Counted from the first letter of the stretch, positions 35,195 to 47,349 are shown. The stretch is DNA of 64,000 nt from Entophlyctis helioformis (GCA_025526915.1 JAHLKH010000021.1:1-64000), one strand, 5' to 3'. The notes: generated by a model not told the origin, from the letters alone. Numbers and translations: made by a program.

Positions 35195-37773
35195 CACAGC
35201 AGTCTAGAACACCTGGTCATTTCCACGATCGTCCCAAACCATCTCCTCTGGCACCAACCAGCCAGATATCGTCGCACGACTTGCAACAACCTGCGTCTGC
35301 AACCGTATCTGGCACAGTCGCAACTCCTTCAAAGACACCCCTCTCGGTGTCTGATCAGCCTCCTGGCACGCCTACGGCACTGACGGGCTCAGGCGCTGCC
35401 GTCGCATCCACGCCACTTAGTCAGTCGTTCTCAAGTGGTCGGCCACAACAGCAGCAGCAGCAACAAGCGCAACAGCCACAACAGCAGCAGGATCAGCAGA
35501 GGTTCAGGCGGCCCACGCTATCCAACAGCAAATCTGGCACTCCAACCGGCGGCGTTCCCGGAAGCATGCCTGGCGGCCTGACCGGCTATCCAGGCGGCGC
35601 CAGAGACGACGGCAGTCAGGAGCGAGCAGAATCGATTGCCAAAGTATGCCGACTTGCACGCTTGCTTGCTTGCCATTACGGGTTCACATTGATCTGACAT
35701 GCTTTGCCATGGCACCCCATTAGAGTCTCTCCACCAAGATGCAGCAGCTGGTGGCCGAGTTTGGACGCGAGGACGACTTTAAGCGTGCCAGCCAGTCTAC
35801 TGCTACGACTGCTGCTGCGCGTCTCAACAAGCGCGTCTTGTCGACCGATCTCAATGCACCGTCCAGCAAGATGATCAAGCCAAAGGGTATGCATCCGTGA
35901 AGCACTCGTCTCGAACGTGCGGAATCCACTCACCTTTGCTTCGTTTAGGGCCGGAGCTCATCTATTCGCAGGCGAATGTGCCTCACCCGTCTGCCTGGCG
36001 ACCGGTTCTCGTGTTTCCAGAGTTTGGCAATGCGACCGTGACGCTGACCACACTCGAGATCCGGCCGTTCCTGTACGCACCCATGTCGTTCGTTCTGGAG
36101 AACGAGTACGTCATTGAGAAGGCGTTGCCGCGGTCGTACTTTATCATCATCCAGCAGCTGCTTGTGCAGTCCTCGTTTGTCTTTAGCTGGCCAGAGCCCG
36201 ACCATGTGTTCTTCCAAGAGATTGCAGGCATGCGCAAGGTATGGCTTGCCGTGTGCAAATGTCCATGTTGCTGGCATTGACTGAGGCGAACCGGACGGAC
36301 AGAGCACGTACATTACACTCAAAGAGCAGCGGACAGGCGACCGATGGGAGCTCCACCTCAAGCCAACCAAGGAGCGCACGTAAGTGCATGCTGGAAGATC
36401 TTGTGTGTCCAACATGGCCATTGGCAGTTTGAGGCGACTGACGCGAGTGTGATGCGTGCGAGTGCAGCAACATCTTTGGATACCTGTGCAAGGCAGACGA
36501 CATTACCAAGGTCATTCAAGAGCGTGCCAAGATGCTGCTGCTTTCACGGAAACTGCCGCTTGTTCTTGATCTGGACGATACGCTGGTCCGTGTTGTTGGC
36601 AATGCTCCTGGACGCTATGTGCCCGAGTCGGAGATTGCCCAGGGTAAGGAGATGCCTGCGATCCCGAGCATTGCGGAGATGCTGGCTGACTGGCTGACTG
36701 GATGGCTGGATGACTGGCTGACTGGCTGACTGGATGACTGGCCGTGGCGGTGCAGTCCCTCATCGAGTAAGAGACCTGCAGGACGGACGCAAAGTCGTGC
36801 TCACCGAGCGGGTGCACGAGTTTCTGGAGTGGGCCTCCAACTTTTTCGAAATCTCCGTGTGCTCACTCGGCGACCAGTCGTACGTTGAAATGGTCATCAA
36901 CGTGCTGGATCCCAAGCGCATCACCGACCCCAAGCGCAACATCATCCGCGGCATTGCGTACTCTGCGCGTGCCGAGTATGTGTTTCTGTCGCAGTCGGGC
37001 AACCCGCGACGGCCGCCCAAGGACCTGCTGTCGCTGTTTGCGTTCTGCGTGGTGCGCGAGACGGGTGCGCCGGTCATTGACCCGCTCATTCTGGACGACA
37101 ACGGCAGCATGTGGCCGTCGGACCAGCAAGACAATATCATTGTGAGTGGCCCGTGCTTGACAGAGCGGCGTGTGCGGCCTAGCCGAGTGGGCGGCGTGTG
37201 CGGGAGAGCATGACGTCACTAATCGTCGTCATGTTGTGCTCGCCTGTCTGATCGCGGCGGCCCCGGTGCCACCTGGCAATGCGGCGCGGATCCACCGATC
37301 CATCCGGCCGCCACCCACATACCCACACGCCGCCAACCACGTGCGCTCTTTCGTCCTTGCCGTTTTGTGACCAGGTGGTGCGGGAGAACGCACAGTCGCC
37401 GGTCTGGAGCGTCTCTCTGTTCCCCGTCGTGCAGCATGTGCTCGGGTACGTGCACTCTACCTTCTTCCAGCAGCTGGACGCGTGGGTCCAAGAGAAGCCG
37501 GCGATACGCGGCCCGCCGCCCAGCGCCACGGCGTGTTACAAGGAGTACTTGCGGCGAGAGCTGAGCTGCAAGATTGCCGGGTCGATCCCCATGGGCGTGG
37601 GCGTTGGCGTGGGCGATGCTGGCAGCCTGCATGCTGGCAGCCTGGACAGCCTGGGCAGCCTGGGCAGCAAGGACAACCAAGTCTGCCGCCACATCAACAG
37701 CAGCCAGGCATCGGAAGTTGACTCTAAGCAAATGAATCTTGTTGGCATTACGCGGCGTCGTGCGACCGTCTGA
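34402..37773 (+). CDS. FCP1-like HAD-family (NIF domain) phosphatase with Gln-rich N-terminus
   Basis: Eight exons (34402-34692, 34846-35643, 35724-35886, 35949-36238, 36303-36379, 36468-36643, 36756-37141, 37375-37773) sum to 859 aa with all phases closing. Residues 1-400 are Ser/Gln/Pro-rich with two polyQ runs. The catalytic HAD motif is PLVLDLDDTLVRVV (nucleophile and acid-base Asp in DLDDT). It is followed by ISVCSLGDQSYVEMVINVLDP and the later acidic motif DPLILDDNGSMWPSD. Family members dephosphorylate Ser residues, classically of the RNA polymerase II C-terminal repeat. The segment before the active site (PELIYSQANVPHPSAWRPVL onward) is not one I recognise, and I see no BRCT domain at the C-terminus. 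The 5' end is the least certain part; it was set by frame and by the divergent gene. Confidence 0.78.
34725..34792 (+). repeat. GCCTGCCT/GCTTGCCT repeat in an intron
   Basis: A tetranucleotide array of the form GCCT/GCTT fills most of the first intron (34693-34845) of the FCP1-like gene, upstream of its acceptor. It is pyrimidine-rich on the coding strand. Confidence 0.85.
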
Positions 37774-38064
37774 TCCAGCACTCGTCTGCGTCTCGACTGG
37801 GTCTCGACTGGGTCTCGTCCGGGTCTCGTGCCCAACTTACAGGCCCGCTGCGATGTGTTTCCACTGTAGGTCACGTGACACAGCGAGGACCATTTTTCCC
37901 ATGCCCCGGACGCGTGTCATTGAACGTGAGGTGCCACCCTGTGTCCGCAGTTGGCTCACTTGCCTATTTTGGGCAACTGCGGGCATCGGACTGTTCCGCT
38001 GCGGCAGGCGTGCTGCATTTCGAGCCTGCCTTAACTTTCCGCCGCAACGCAATAGAGCAGCAGC

Positions 38065-40454
38065 ATGCGATTCTCAAAACAGGCAGCCTCAGGGGCAGCC
38101 TCGGCAGCCTCGGCAGCCGCATCCAGACGCACGGCCTCGCCGCCCAGCACTTCAACGTCTACATCAGCACGGCTGCTTCTGGCACTCGTTCTGTCGAGCA
38201 GCTGGTGCACACAGCTGGCAGCCGCACAGAAATGCTTTACTCTGACCGACTCGACGCTGCTGCCCGAGTACAACGGATACCAGGTCTTTTCTCGACTCAT
38301 GACGGCGCCGTTCTCTGACACTCCGTCGACGACATCGTTTGAGAGCTACCTGCTGTCTGTCGAGGATGCCAACGCTGTCTACCAGGACAACTTCCGGTAC
38401 GTCCTCGCTGTGTTGCACAAAGCTACTGTTGGTCGTGCTGGCGGGCGTCCTTGATGGCGTCCTTGATGGCGTCCTGCTGCTACTGCTGCATTCGCTGCAG
38501 CGAGGGCTGGCCCGACAGAGGAACTGCGATCGGTGCCATGCATGGCTGCCTGTGTCGCTGTGCTTCCGCTTGCTGACGTCCATGTCTGTCTGTCTGTCTG
38601 TCTGTCTGTCTGCCTGCCCGTCTGCCCGTCTGCGTCGATGGCTCTGTGTCCGTATGGCGCACTCCTCCACCGTGGCTCATCCGTCGGCTGCTTTGTTCGC
38701 GACCGTGCACACGGTTCATGATGGCGCCTCACCGCCGGGCTCTCTGCCTTGCCTTGACACGCCTTGCGTTGTGTGTGCTTGTGTCGATGTGTGTCTGTGT
38801 GTGTCGATGTGTGTCTGTGTGCCCGTGATACCCTCTGCCCAACAGCAACGCCTTTGGATGCCCCAACTGGTCCGGCCTTGGGCAGCGCTTCCACCTCTCG
38901 TACTTCACGTCCCTGATCGTGTACCTCTCGTCGCCGCCCTCCAAGAGCGCGTGTACACAACCGGCCACCGCCCTGCCGCTGTGCCGCGACACCTGTTTCA
39001 TGTCCCTGGTGGCCCTGAGCGGCATCTTCAACGACCGCTCGCAGTGCGGCGCTGCCGACCCGAGCGGCAACCGTGCCATCACCCTGCGCAGCTACGAAGG
39101 CTACTGCCGCACGCTCGCCGTCGCCAATACCACCATGGGCAGCTGCATGCCTGGACTCGGCCGCGAGCTCGCCCAGTGCGGCTTCCCCAACCCCGCGAAT
39201 GCTGCGCGCTACTGTACCGGCGCGACCGCCTCCCGTGATCCGTGCTGCTCAACCGTCGGATTCGACGTCAACTTTATGAGCCCGGACGCTATCCGCAAGG
39301 CGAACGCGACAGGCAGCATCACGCCTGCTGCCGTTGCCGTTGCGCTGGCGCAGTCTGCAGCCACCAGCCCGTCGTCAGGGTCGCTCAGCGGCCAGAGCAT
39401 CACGGCCAACGGCAACGGCTCCAACAACATCAAGGGAGCGCGCAACTCGCCTGCATCGCGGCCTGTGCTGCCCATCGTTCTCGGTGTTGTCGGCGCAGCC
39501 GTGGCATGCATACTTGCGGTCGGCGCGTTCATCTGGGTGCGCCGCAGACGTAGCTCGCCCATTCTCAGCTTGACCAACAAGTGGCTGCGTACAGATCTGG
39601 AAGCTCGACCGCAAGCATGATCGGTCCCAGCAGTGGGCGGCATCTTTGCAAGCAGTGTGCACAGCCCCAAGATGACCAGGACGGCCAGCCCAACGTCACG
39701 CCACGACCACATTGTCGATACTGACTCGCAGCACTCGGCCCATAGCAACAGCAGCGGCAACGGCAACGGCACCAACAACCTCGCGCGTCGCCGAAACTCG
39801 CTCATTGACCCGATCGCCACGGCACCGGCGTCTCTCCATGCGCATACAGCAACCAACCACCACAACATTGCGATGGGCAGGTCTGCGACTGGGGGTGCTC
39901 CTTCCAACACCAACAACAATGCCGCCACGTTCAACAAGATGAGCATGTACAGCAACGGATCGCTGATGCGCCAGGAGCGCATCGCATCAGTGGGAGCCGG
40001 CCTCCTGTTCAGCAACCGCATGCAGCTCCGTCGCAGCAACGTCACTGGCAAGATTGTCAACCAGCCGCTTGGCGGCGACGGTAGCGGCAGCGGCGGCGCG
40101 GCTAATGACAGTCAAGTGACGATCGGCGACCTGTACCCCATGTCGCCGTCCGACAACAACGACATTATGGATATCCTCGACTCACTCGTGTCGCCCGTGA
40201 CGCCCACATCGGCATCGACATCGGGCAGCCAGCCGCACTCTAGCGGCAACGGCAAGAAGCGGCGGGCGCCGCGACCGTATCTCGCGATTGCAGCGTTTGA
40301 GCCTGCGCTGGACGACGAGCTGCGGATCCAGGCCGGCGACACGGTGCTGCTGCAGAAAAAGTACGAGGATGGATGGGCTGTGGGCGTCAATGTGCGGACG
40401 GGGCTGATTGGAGCGTTCCCCATGGAGTGTCTGGGCGAGCGCGTCCAGCTCTGA
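38065..40454 (+). CDS. Membrane-anchored protein with extracellular Cys-rich domain and cytosolic SH3 domain
   Basis: Three exons (38065-38396, 38846-39588, 39631-40454) sum to 632 aa. After a basic/Ser-rich start, a hydrophobic segment (RLLLALVLSSSWCTQLAAAQ, about residues 35-55) acts as signal peptide or anchor. A Cys-rich ectodomain follows (ALPLCRDTCFMSL, QCGFPNPANAARYC, RDPCCSTVGFDV), then a Ser/Asn-rich stalk. The transmembrane helix PVLPIVLGVVGAAVACILAV ends at WVRRRRSS. The cytosolic tail is Ser/Asn-rich and ends in an SH3 domain (YLAIAAFEPALDDELRIQAG, then GWAVGVNV and GAFPMECL). This layout is common among fungal surface sensors. Without removal of the 42-nt segment 39589-39630 the frame stops at 39620 and gives a 368-aa form without SH3. 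Intron 1 is 449 nt and repeat-rich. Confidence 0.8.
38579..38632 (+). repeat. GTCT tetranucleotide array in intron 1 of the SH3 protein gene
   Basis: Six perfect TGTC units pass into TGCCTGCCCGTCTGCCCGTC. Just upstream in the same intron is a duplicated CTTGATGGCGTC (about 38448-38475) and downstream are GTGTGTCGATGTGTGTCT repeats (about 38785-38820). All lie inside the 449-nt intron. Confidence 0.85.
39589..39630 (+). other. Candidate 42-nt intron containing an in-frame stop
   Basis: The segment begins GTACAG and ends CCCAG. Its length is a multiple of three, so the reading frame is the same on both sides. The only interruption between the transmembrane part and the SH3 part of the gene is the TGA at 39618-39620 inside this segment. 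Splicing gives the SH3-containing protein; retention gives a truncated one. Confidence 0.6.
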
Positions 40455-40564
40455 GCAGTCTTGGAATATATATCTTTATATCATCGCAGACTGCTGTTGG
40501 CGCTGTGGGCGGCCTCTTGAACCCGTGATTCAGCCACAGGTCAAACTCAAAACAACCATCGGCC

Positions 40565-40758
40565 ATGCGCACGCCGAGCGACGACGGCGGCGGCCGCCCG
40601 CCAGCATCGCCGGCAGACGCAGCGCTTGGGTTCGACGACATCATGCGATCCATCAATGCGACGGGCTCCGACGTCGGCACCGAGATGGGCACCGAGCTGT
40701 CTGTGTCTGCACCCTCGACGGCCGCCCGCTGGTCGTCGATCATGGCCGGCGTCTTGAC

Positions 40759-40799
<41 letters not shown>

Positions 40800-43700
40800 T
40801 GCCGCTGGAGCAGCCTCTTCACCAGCAGATGCCGCTCATGCCGGCCGTGCACCTGCATCTGCAGCATGTGCAACTGCTGCAGCAGCAGCACTACCTTCAG
40901 CAAGAGCAGCAGCAGCAGCAGCAAGCTGCATCGCCTGTATCGCCTGTATCGCCCGCATCGCCCGCATCGCGCACAATGGGCGCCGGCTCGCTGCGCATGA
41001 CCACCACCAGCAACGCTGCGGGCACAATCTACAGCACCACCAGTGCACGAGCGGCGGCCGCAGCCCCGCCGCCCAACGAGCCCTCCGAGGCTGCCCCCAG
41101 CGTGCTCACCCGCCTCTCGCCAGGCGGCGGCGGCAACTATGCGCCATACCCGCACACGGCCCGCTCTTCGTCACTGCCAGGCAGTGCCGCGCGCGCCACG
41201 TCGCCTCCTCCTGCTGCACCTGCCACTGCTGCCACTGCTGCCACGCCAGCATCGCGATTCGACCCCACGCCTCGGTCTCTGTCGTGGACGCTGGGCTCGT
41301 CCAGCAGCTCACGGCCACGGTCGCGGTCCCGCACTCGCTCGGCCAACGAAGCTATCCCGGCAGCCGCCGGTGCACAGACGTCGCCGTCGGTGGCTTCGCC
41401 CTCTGGCACGTCGCTCACCCGCACCGCAAGCACGGGCACTCGGCGGTACATGCAGCCCGTGGCACCTTTGCTAACGGCGTCAGCGCTCAAGCGGCTGTCT
41501 GGCGGCTATGGCACCACGTACACGGCCGAGCCTGCCGACGAGACGCATGTCGGCAACACGGCCCCGTCTGGCGCGCGCTCGTTCTTTTGGCAGTCGTTCT
41601 CGCTGCCACGGCGGTCTCGCAGCATCAAAAAGTCGGGGATCTGGATCTCCCACTGCGTCTGCTCCCGCGTCTGTGCCAAGCGGAGCATTGATGAGTGGCG
41701 CCGGCGGCAGCGCTGCAGGTGCCGGAAGCCGGCTGAGCTTCGATTCTGCGCAGTCGGGCCGCAACGGAGGACCGCCGGGATGGGGCACCGTCACGCGGCG
41801 CGACTCGGGCAAGAGCGCAGCATCGAGCAACGCAGCAGTCCAAGCATCGCAGCAGCACCTGTCGCTGGCATCGCCTGCACCTGCCTCCTTGGCTGTTCCC
41901 GTGTCCGCCCCGCACCTGTACAGCGTGCCTCTGCGCGGATCGAGCCTCCCGGTCATCACCGATCTGGCCCAAGTCTGCGTGCACGACAACGACCACGAGT
42001 TAATAGTGCCCGTGCAGCCGACGATCCGCTCGCACCACGCCCGCCCTCGTCGCCAGCATCAGCACGACGACGGCGATGATGACGATCAGCAGCAGCACGC
42101 CGAGTTCTACACGCACAACAACAGCAGCCAGACGACGGCGAGTACCCGCAGTGCACGGACGCGTTCCAGCAGCGTCGATGCCGGGCAGTCCGACTGGGCC
42201 GCGTTGGACGGCTCGCGCCAGGCCGCTTTGACGGCAACCCACGCAGCCGAGATGCGCGACTCTGCCGCCCACGGCCAGCACGCCGATGGCAGCGGCCCCG
42301 ATGCGGCACCAGCAGAATTCAGTATGCCCAGCACTCTGCCATCGCCGCGCAGACTGCATGCACTGTACAGCAGCGGCACCTTCAAGCCGCCTGTTGCCGA
42401 GCCTCTTGCCGCGCCATCTGCCGCTGAACCCGCTGCCAACAGCACGTCGCTGGACAGCAACACAGCCACGTTCTTCATCGCTGAAGACAACCACGACGGC
42501 GGCCACGACGACGACAACGCCAAGCCACGCAAGTCGCTCGACTCCAACACCTTCTTCAGCTCGTTTGTGCAGGACGTGTACTCCAAGGCCGACTACTACG
42601 GCTGCTGCATCGGCGCCATGTCCAAGGCGGCCAACGCCGCTGTGATCAAGGCAGATCAGGCGAGATTGGCCAAGTGGCAGCGCATGTCGTTGGTCGGCAG
42701 TCCCGTCGGCGGCCCGCAGTCTGCCGGATGGAATCCGCTCGCCCATGGGTTCCATGACCACCGCAAGGTTTGTGCACGCGGACTTGGTGCTCTGCCCGAG
42801 ACTGCGCTGGATCTGACATGGCGTGCACTAACACGCGCGACAGTTTGCGACGCGGATCGTCAAGGGCATGCCGCATCCGTGGCGACGCCATGTGTGGTTC
42901 GAGATGCTTGCATACAACAGCGGGCTGTATGCTGATCGCAAGCCCGAGACCGTGCAGGCGGTCAACGAACAGCTGCTGTCGACGCTAAAGCTGTACCAGG
43001 ATCAGGACACGCCGTATGACGAAGACATCCACTTTGATGTGCGGCGCACGATGCGCTACCACGTCAAGTTTCTGGCCAAGAACGGGCCTGGGTACGTGGC
43101 TGTCCGCAGTGGTTCATGGCCGGCAGTCTGGCTGACACACTGAGTGGTTCTGCCCCGTATGCCATGATGTGTGCAGGTCTGAGGCGCTGGAACACGTGCT
43201 CAAGGCGCTTGCCATGACGATCCCTGAGATCCAGTACGAGCGCGGCATGAACCTGTGGGTTGCGTTTCTGATGGCCGTGGTCGTCGACAATGAGTCGGCG
43301 TATTTGATGGCAAGACACCTGTTGCAGCGATCGCAACAGGCATCTGGCGACTTTTACGGCGTCCATGCCATTTACTCCAACAGGACGCAGGCTGTCAACC
43401 AATGGTGCTTTGTGCACGACCAGCTGCTTGACATTTACGCCCCCAAGATTGTTGAGCGTCTGGTGAGTTGGTCTCTCTCATTCCCATGGGAGACGACAAG
43501 CTGGATCACTGGCTGACACTATTCTTGTAAACAGCGCCTGCTTGGTGTGCGGTCAGACGAGTACGTGGTGCGGTGGATGGAGACCCTGTTCATGTCGTGC
43601 TTCAATCCTGCTCTCCCGTCATCATCTGCAGCAGGCTCTCAACAGCAGCAACAGCAGCTAGAATGGAATGGCATCTTGCCATACACTGCACTTCTTCGTC

Positions 43701-44242
43701 TCTGGGACATGTACATACTACACGGCCAAGACTTTCTGCTGGTCGCGTCTGTCGCCCTTGTCAAGACGTACGAGCAAAACATCATGTACATGGACGCGTT
43801 TGCCGCGCGTCTGTTCCTCTCATCGTCCACGCAAGACCCCAGTCTCGCACACGCCGGGTTCGTGTTTCCCACGCTGGCAGACACTGGCGCGTTCATCTCG
43901 CTGTGCACAAGCATGTGGAACGGCGTGCGCATCAAGCCGCGGTTCGATGTCCGTGGCGATGCAGCGTCTTGCATGCAGTCTGCATCGTCGTCTAGCACAT
44001 GGTTGAACGTGCCGTCGACCGCTCGTCACTCGATGCCGCCGTCCGAGTCCAGCAAGAGCGGGCCGGCACATACCATCCACAACCGCAGCCGGTCCAACCA
44101 GAACCTCGGCACTTCTGCAGCCAGACACCTCCCGCAGCAGTCGTTTGGGCAGTTCTCTCAATCGATCGTTGTTGTGTCGCGCACGGAAAGGTACACTGGC
44201 CGCGAGCTGGTTCCGCTATTGCGCGGCATCATCTCGTCGTAA
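40565..44242 (+). CDS. TBC-domain Rab GTPase-activating protein
   Basis: TBC proteins stimulate GTP hydrolysis by Rab GTPases through a dual Arg/Gln finger. The C-terminal part has GMPHPWRRHVWFEMLAYNSG (compare the family's 'G.P...R...W'), a GMNLWVAFLMAVVVDNESAY block, WCFVHDQLLDIYAPKIVERL and YTALLRLWDMYILHGQDFLL. The Arg finger of the family normally lies in an IxxDxxR block; here the nearest match is DEDIHFDVRRTM. The Gln finger of the YxQG motif is not obvious, so catalysis may be altered. The first 700 residues are disordered and Ser/Ala/Gln-rich, with a (CAG)14 polyQ at 40759-40799. The frame changes near 41636: either a 52-nt intron (41581-41632) or a one-base indel. Later exons join in phase. 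The 5' leader is just 110 bp after the SH3 gene. Confidence 0.82.
40759..40799 (+). repeat. CAG trinucleotide array encoding polyglutamine
   Basis: About fourteen uninterrupted CAG codons are visible inside the TBC gene, with further CAG clusters at about 40877-40925. All glutamines use CAG with almost no CAA, a pure tract of the kind prone to length change. Confidence 0.9.
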
Positions 44243-44459
44243 AAGCACAGCTTGCATTCCGCCGTGCCCACCTCCAACCTCTGTTCAACACCATCGTTTG
44301 TCAATGACCCCAGCAGCATCGCCAGCAGCATCACCAGTAGCATCACCAGTAGCATCAGTAACAATACAAAACGCTCAGTCTTTCGATATAACGTTTCAGT
44401 GATTTTAAAATGCCGCCATGTGTACAAGAGATGGGATGGGCGGATGGACCACACGGCCA

Positions 44460-46254
44460 TCACATGTATGCAATAACAAGTGAGCACGCAGCCAGGACGA
44501 CGGTCGCGATGGCCGACGGCGACCGAGTGAGACTCGACGACTTGGGCACCTCTGGCGCCGGGTTGATGGAGATGCGTGCGACAGACGTGTCGCTCGGAAG
44601 CGGCCACCCAAGCGAGCTGAGCAGCGCAATCATGCTGGGGCCGTAGATGCCACCGCCAGGCAGACCGGCGTTGCGGGTGTTTTGCTTGATGATATCGTCG
44701 AGCGTCATGCCTGTGAGGTTCTGCACGGCCGGCACCATGAGAAAGTCCGGGGTGGTCCAGTACGTCTCGTAGTCCATGTGCGCAATCGACGATCCGGGCT
44801 GGAAGATATCTTTGCGTGTCTGGAGGAACACGGACGCTGGCGCGTTCGGGTACGCCGTCTTGGGCTTGAAGTTGATGGCGCGCGGCCCAGCGGTGACAGT
44901 GTTGAACACTTCTTGGGCGGCGGCGTAGGGTGCTCCGGACGCCTGGAAGCCGGAGATGTACTGCGGGAGGGGGACGTTGACCTTGCGGTAGGACGCGATG
45001 GCCTTGTAGTTTTCAAGGAGCGGCTTGGCGTTGGCTGTTCGCTGCACAAACATGTCAAAGATGTTGAGCGGCTCGATGTTGGTCACGACGGCGTTCTGGA
45101 GGTTGGGGCCACGCGCATAGACGAGGGGCGCCAGGTAGGTCGAGTCCTGCGTGAGGCCTTGGTAGACGGAGAAGTAGGATGTCCATGCCGTGTCAAAGCC
45201 GAGGCCGTGCGTCAGCTCGTGGCAGACGACAAACTCAAAGTCTGTTTCTGTGGGACGGATCGGGCGGTTGGACGACTGGGGTACCGTCCAGTCGAGATTG
45301 GAAGGGCGGGGTTAGTGTCGGAATCCGGCCGGGGGGGTTTGGTGTGGAGATGGCGAGAGGGAGATGAAAAGGTGGCGCGCCTGTGCCACACTGTGCACCA
45401 GCAACCGCGGTGGCAATGCGGGGGTAAAGAGCCGCAAGCGACGAGGCGGGCAGGATCGTGCAAGGTGGGGATGCAGATAGGCAGGAATGCAGGCAGATAG
45501 AGAGACATACAGGCGGGCAGGTGGGCAGACAGACAGGCAGGCAGAAAGACAGACGTACCCGAAAGTAGAACGAGTAGTCTGCGTTGAACTCGGCCAGAAT
45601 GTCAAAGGCGTTGAATTCGAGCGTAAAGTCTCTGCGCAGCTGCTTGACGAGCGACTGTGGGTAAAAGGAAAAGTCGCTGACGCCGTCTGCACGGGCGGCA
45701 AAGTAGGATGCAGACGCAGCCTGGCCGAGAGTGTTGCTGAGGTCGCAGTTCTTGGTCTTGCCGGCGGCGTTGCAGAAGGACCGGAAGACGGCCTGCACGT
45801 TGATGGTTGCGGTGATTTGGAGCGAGCTGGCAATCAGCTGGCCGGCCCGCTCGAAGCCCGCACGGGCGTTGTTGCAGACGTCCTGTGGCACGTCCGAGCA
45901 CGAGAAGGTGAACTGGAACGGCCGCGCTGCTGCCTCTCGGTTGGTCGTCGCTGCCTTGACTCTGTTGAGCAGCGTGAGGCGGGACCCGGGCACGGACACG
46001 ACAGTGTGCTCGTTTGAAAGCGCAGAGTGGCGGTCAACTCGGGCAAAGGTGAGGCTGTTGGCGAGTGGCGCTGGCTGCGGTTGCTGCTGCGGTTGCTGCT
46101 GCGGTTGCTGTTGCTGTTGCTGTTGCTGTTGCGGTTGCGGTTGCGGTTGTGGGGCTGCCACTGCCACTGCCTGTGCACCAGGCACCGCCGCAGCAGGCAG
46201 CAGGGTTGCGGCCAGCGACAGCACAAGGGCGAGCAGCTGTGCGGATGGCGCCAT
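44460..46254 (-). CDS. Secreted, probably GPI-anchored zincin-like metalloprotease
   Basis: Two exons (46254-45559 and 45275-44460) sum to 503 aa in phase. A signal peptide is clear (QLLALVLSLAATLLPAAAVP), followed by a polyQ/QP linker. The ectodomain has paired cysteines (FSCSDVPQDVCNNA, FRSFCNAAGKTKNCDL). The zinc-site signature VVCHELTHGLGFDTAW fits HExxHxxGxxxD, with two His and a third ligand after Gly as in metzincin-like folds. The C-terminus is Ser-rich followed by a hydrophobic tail (IATVVLAACSLVIAYM), typical of a GPI signal. The 283-nt intron is packed with CTGCCTGTCTG-type repeats on the coding strand. I cannot assign a MEROPS family; the HELTHGLGF form occurs in uncharacterised fungal secreted proteins. 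Confidence 0.72.
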
Positions 46255-46537
46255 GTTCTATGTTGGAGGTTTTGGTCGAAATTTGGGTCGAAATTGGCCC
46301 GCCGTTCTGACGTCAAGTCACGTGGTGATCCCGTGACACGACTTCCACCCCGCCACTTCCGACATTGATTGATTGGACCGTCGGCTGGCCGACTTTAACA
46401 GTCATTGCTGTCGGTTGGTCGGTTGGTCGGTTGGTTGGTTGGCTGGCTGGTTGGTGGCGTGCTCGCAGATGTGCGTCGTCCACGGTCTGTCCATGCTGGC
46501 TGCTGACTCTTGGGCTCTGCGATGACACTCAGTCACA

Positions 46538-47349
46538 ATGTCGCTCTTGAAGTGTGCGGTTGTTCCGCCCTCGGCTGCACACACGGCGACCGTCGTCTTC
46601 CTGCACGGCCTTGGCGACTCGGGCTATGGCTGGCACCCGGTGGGCGAGATGTTCGCTCCCCGCTTCCCGCACATCAAGTGGCTGTTCCCGCACGCCCCCA
46701 ACGTGCCCGTCACCCTCAACGGCGGCATGCGCATGCCAGCTTGGTACGATATCAAGAGCCTCAATGCGGGAGCCGGCGGCGAGGACGAGGCCGGCATGCT
46801 GGCCACTGTCGAGCAAGGTGTGTCTGTGGATCTGTGCGCCGGGCGATCGTGCAGTGTAGTGCACTGTGCTGACAGACTGACGGACTGGCTGGCTGACGGA
46901 CTGGCTGGCTGGCTGGTTGAACCTGGACAGTCAACGCTCTGATCAAGAGCGAGATCGACAACGGCATCCCCGCCAGCCGCATCATCCTCGGAGGCTTTTC
47001 GCAGGGCTCGGCCATGTCGCTGCTGACCTGCCTGCTGTCTGAAAAGAAGCTTGCGGGCATCGTCGCTCTCAGCGGATACCTGCCACTCAACAACAAGATC
47101 GCAGGCCTCAAGACGTCCGCCAACGACGACACGCCTATCCTCATGGGACACGGCTCTGCCGACTCGGTCGTCAACTTTGAGTGGGGCAAGGCATCGGCCG
47201 AGTTCCTCAAGTACCGCCTCAAGGCCAAGGTGGATTTCAAGACCTACTACGGCATGGAGCACTCGACGTCGCCCAAGGAGCTCGAGGATGTCGCCACGTT
47301 TATCGGCTCGGCACTTCCTCAAGTCAGCAGCCTGCATGCGGATCTGTGA
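46538..47349 (+). CDS. APT1: Acyl-protein thioesterase
   Basis: The enzyme removes palmitate from S-acylated proteins and also has lysophospholipase activity; it is cytosolic. Two exons (46538-46817, 46931-47349) give 232 aa, the usual length. The motifs are FLHGLGDSGYGW (oxyanion loop), PHAPNVPVTLNGGMRMPAWYD, nucleophile GGFSQGSAM, GHGSADSVV with the catalytic Asp, and YYGMEHSTSP with the catalytic His. All three catalytic residues are present. The intron is 113 nt and full of CTGGCTGACGGA repeats. The N-terminus begins directly before the first strand, with no targeting sequence. Confidence 0.93.

Noticed and set aside
37170..37200. CCTAGCCGAGTGGGCGG, tRNA-like D-arm
   Set aside because: No anticodon stem or T-arm (GGTTCGA-type) follows at the right distance; it lies inside an intron.
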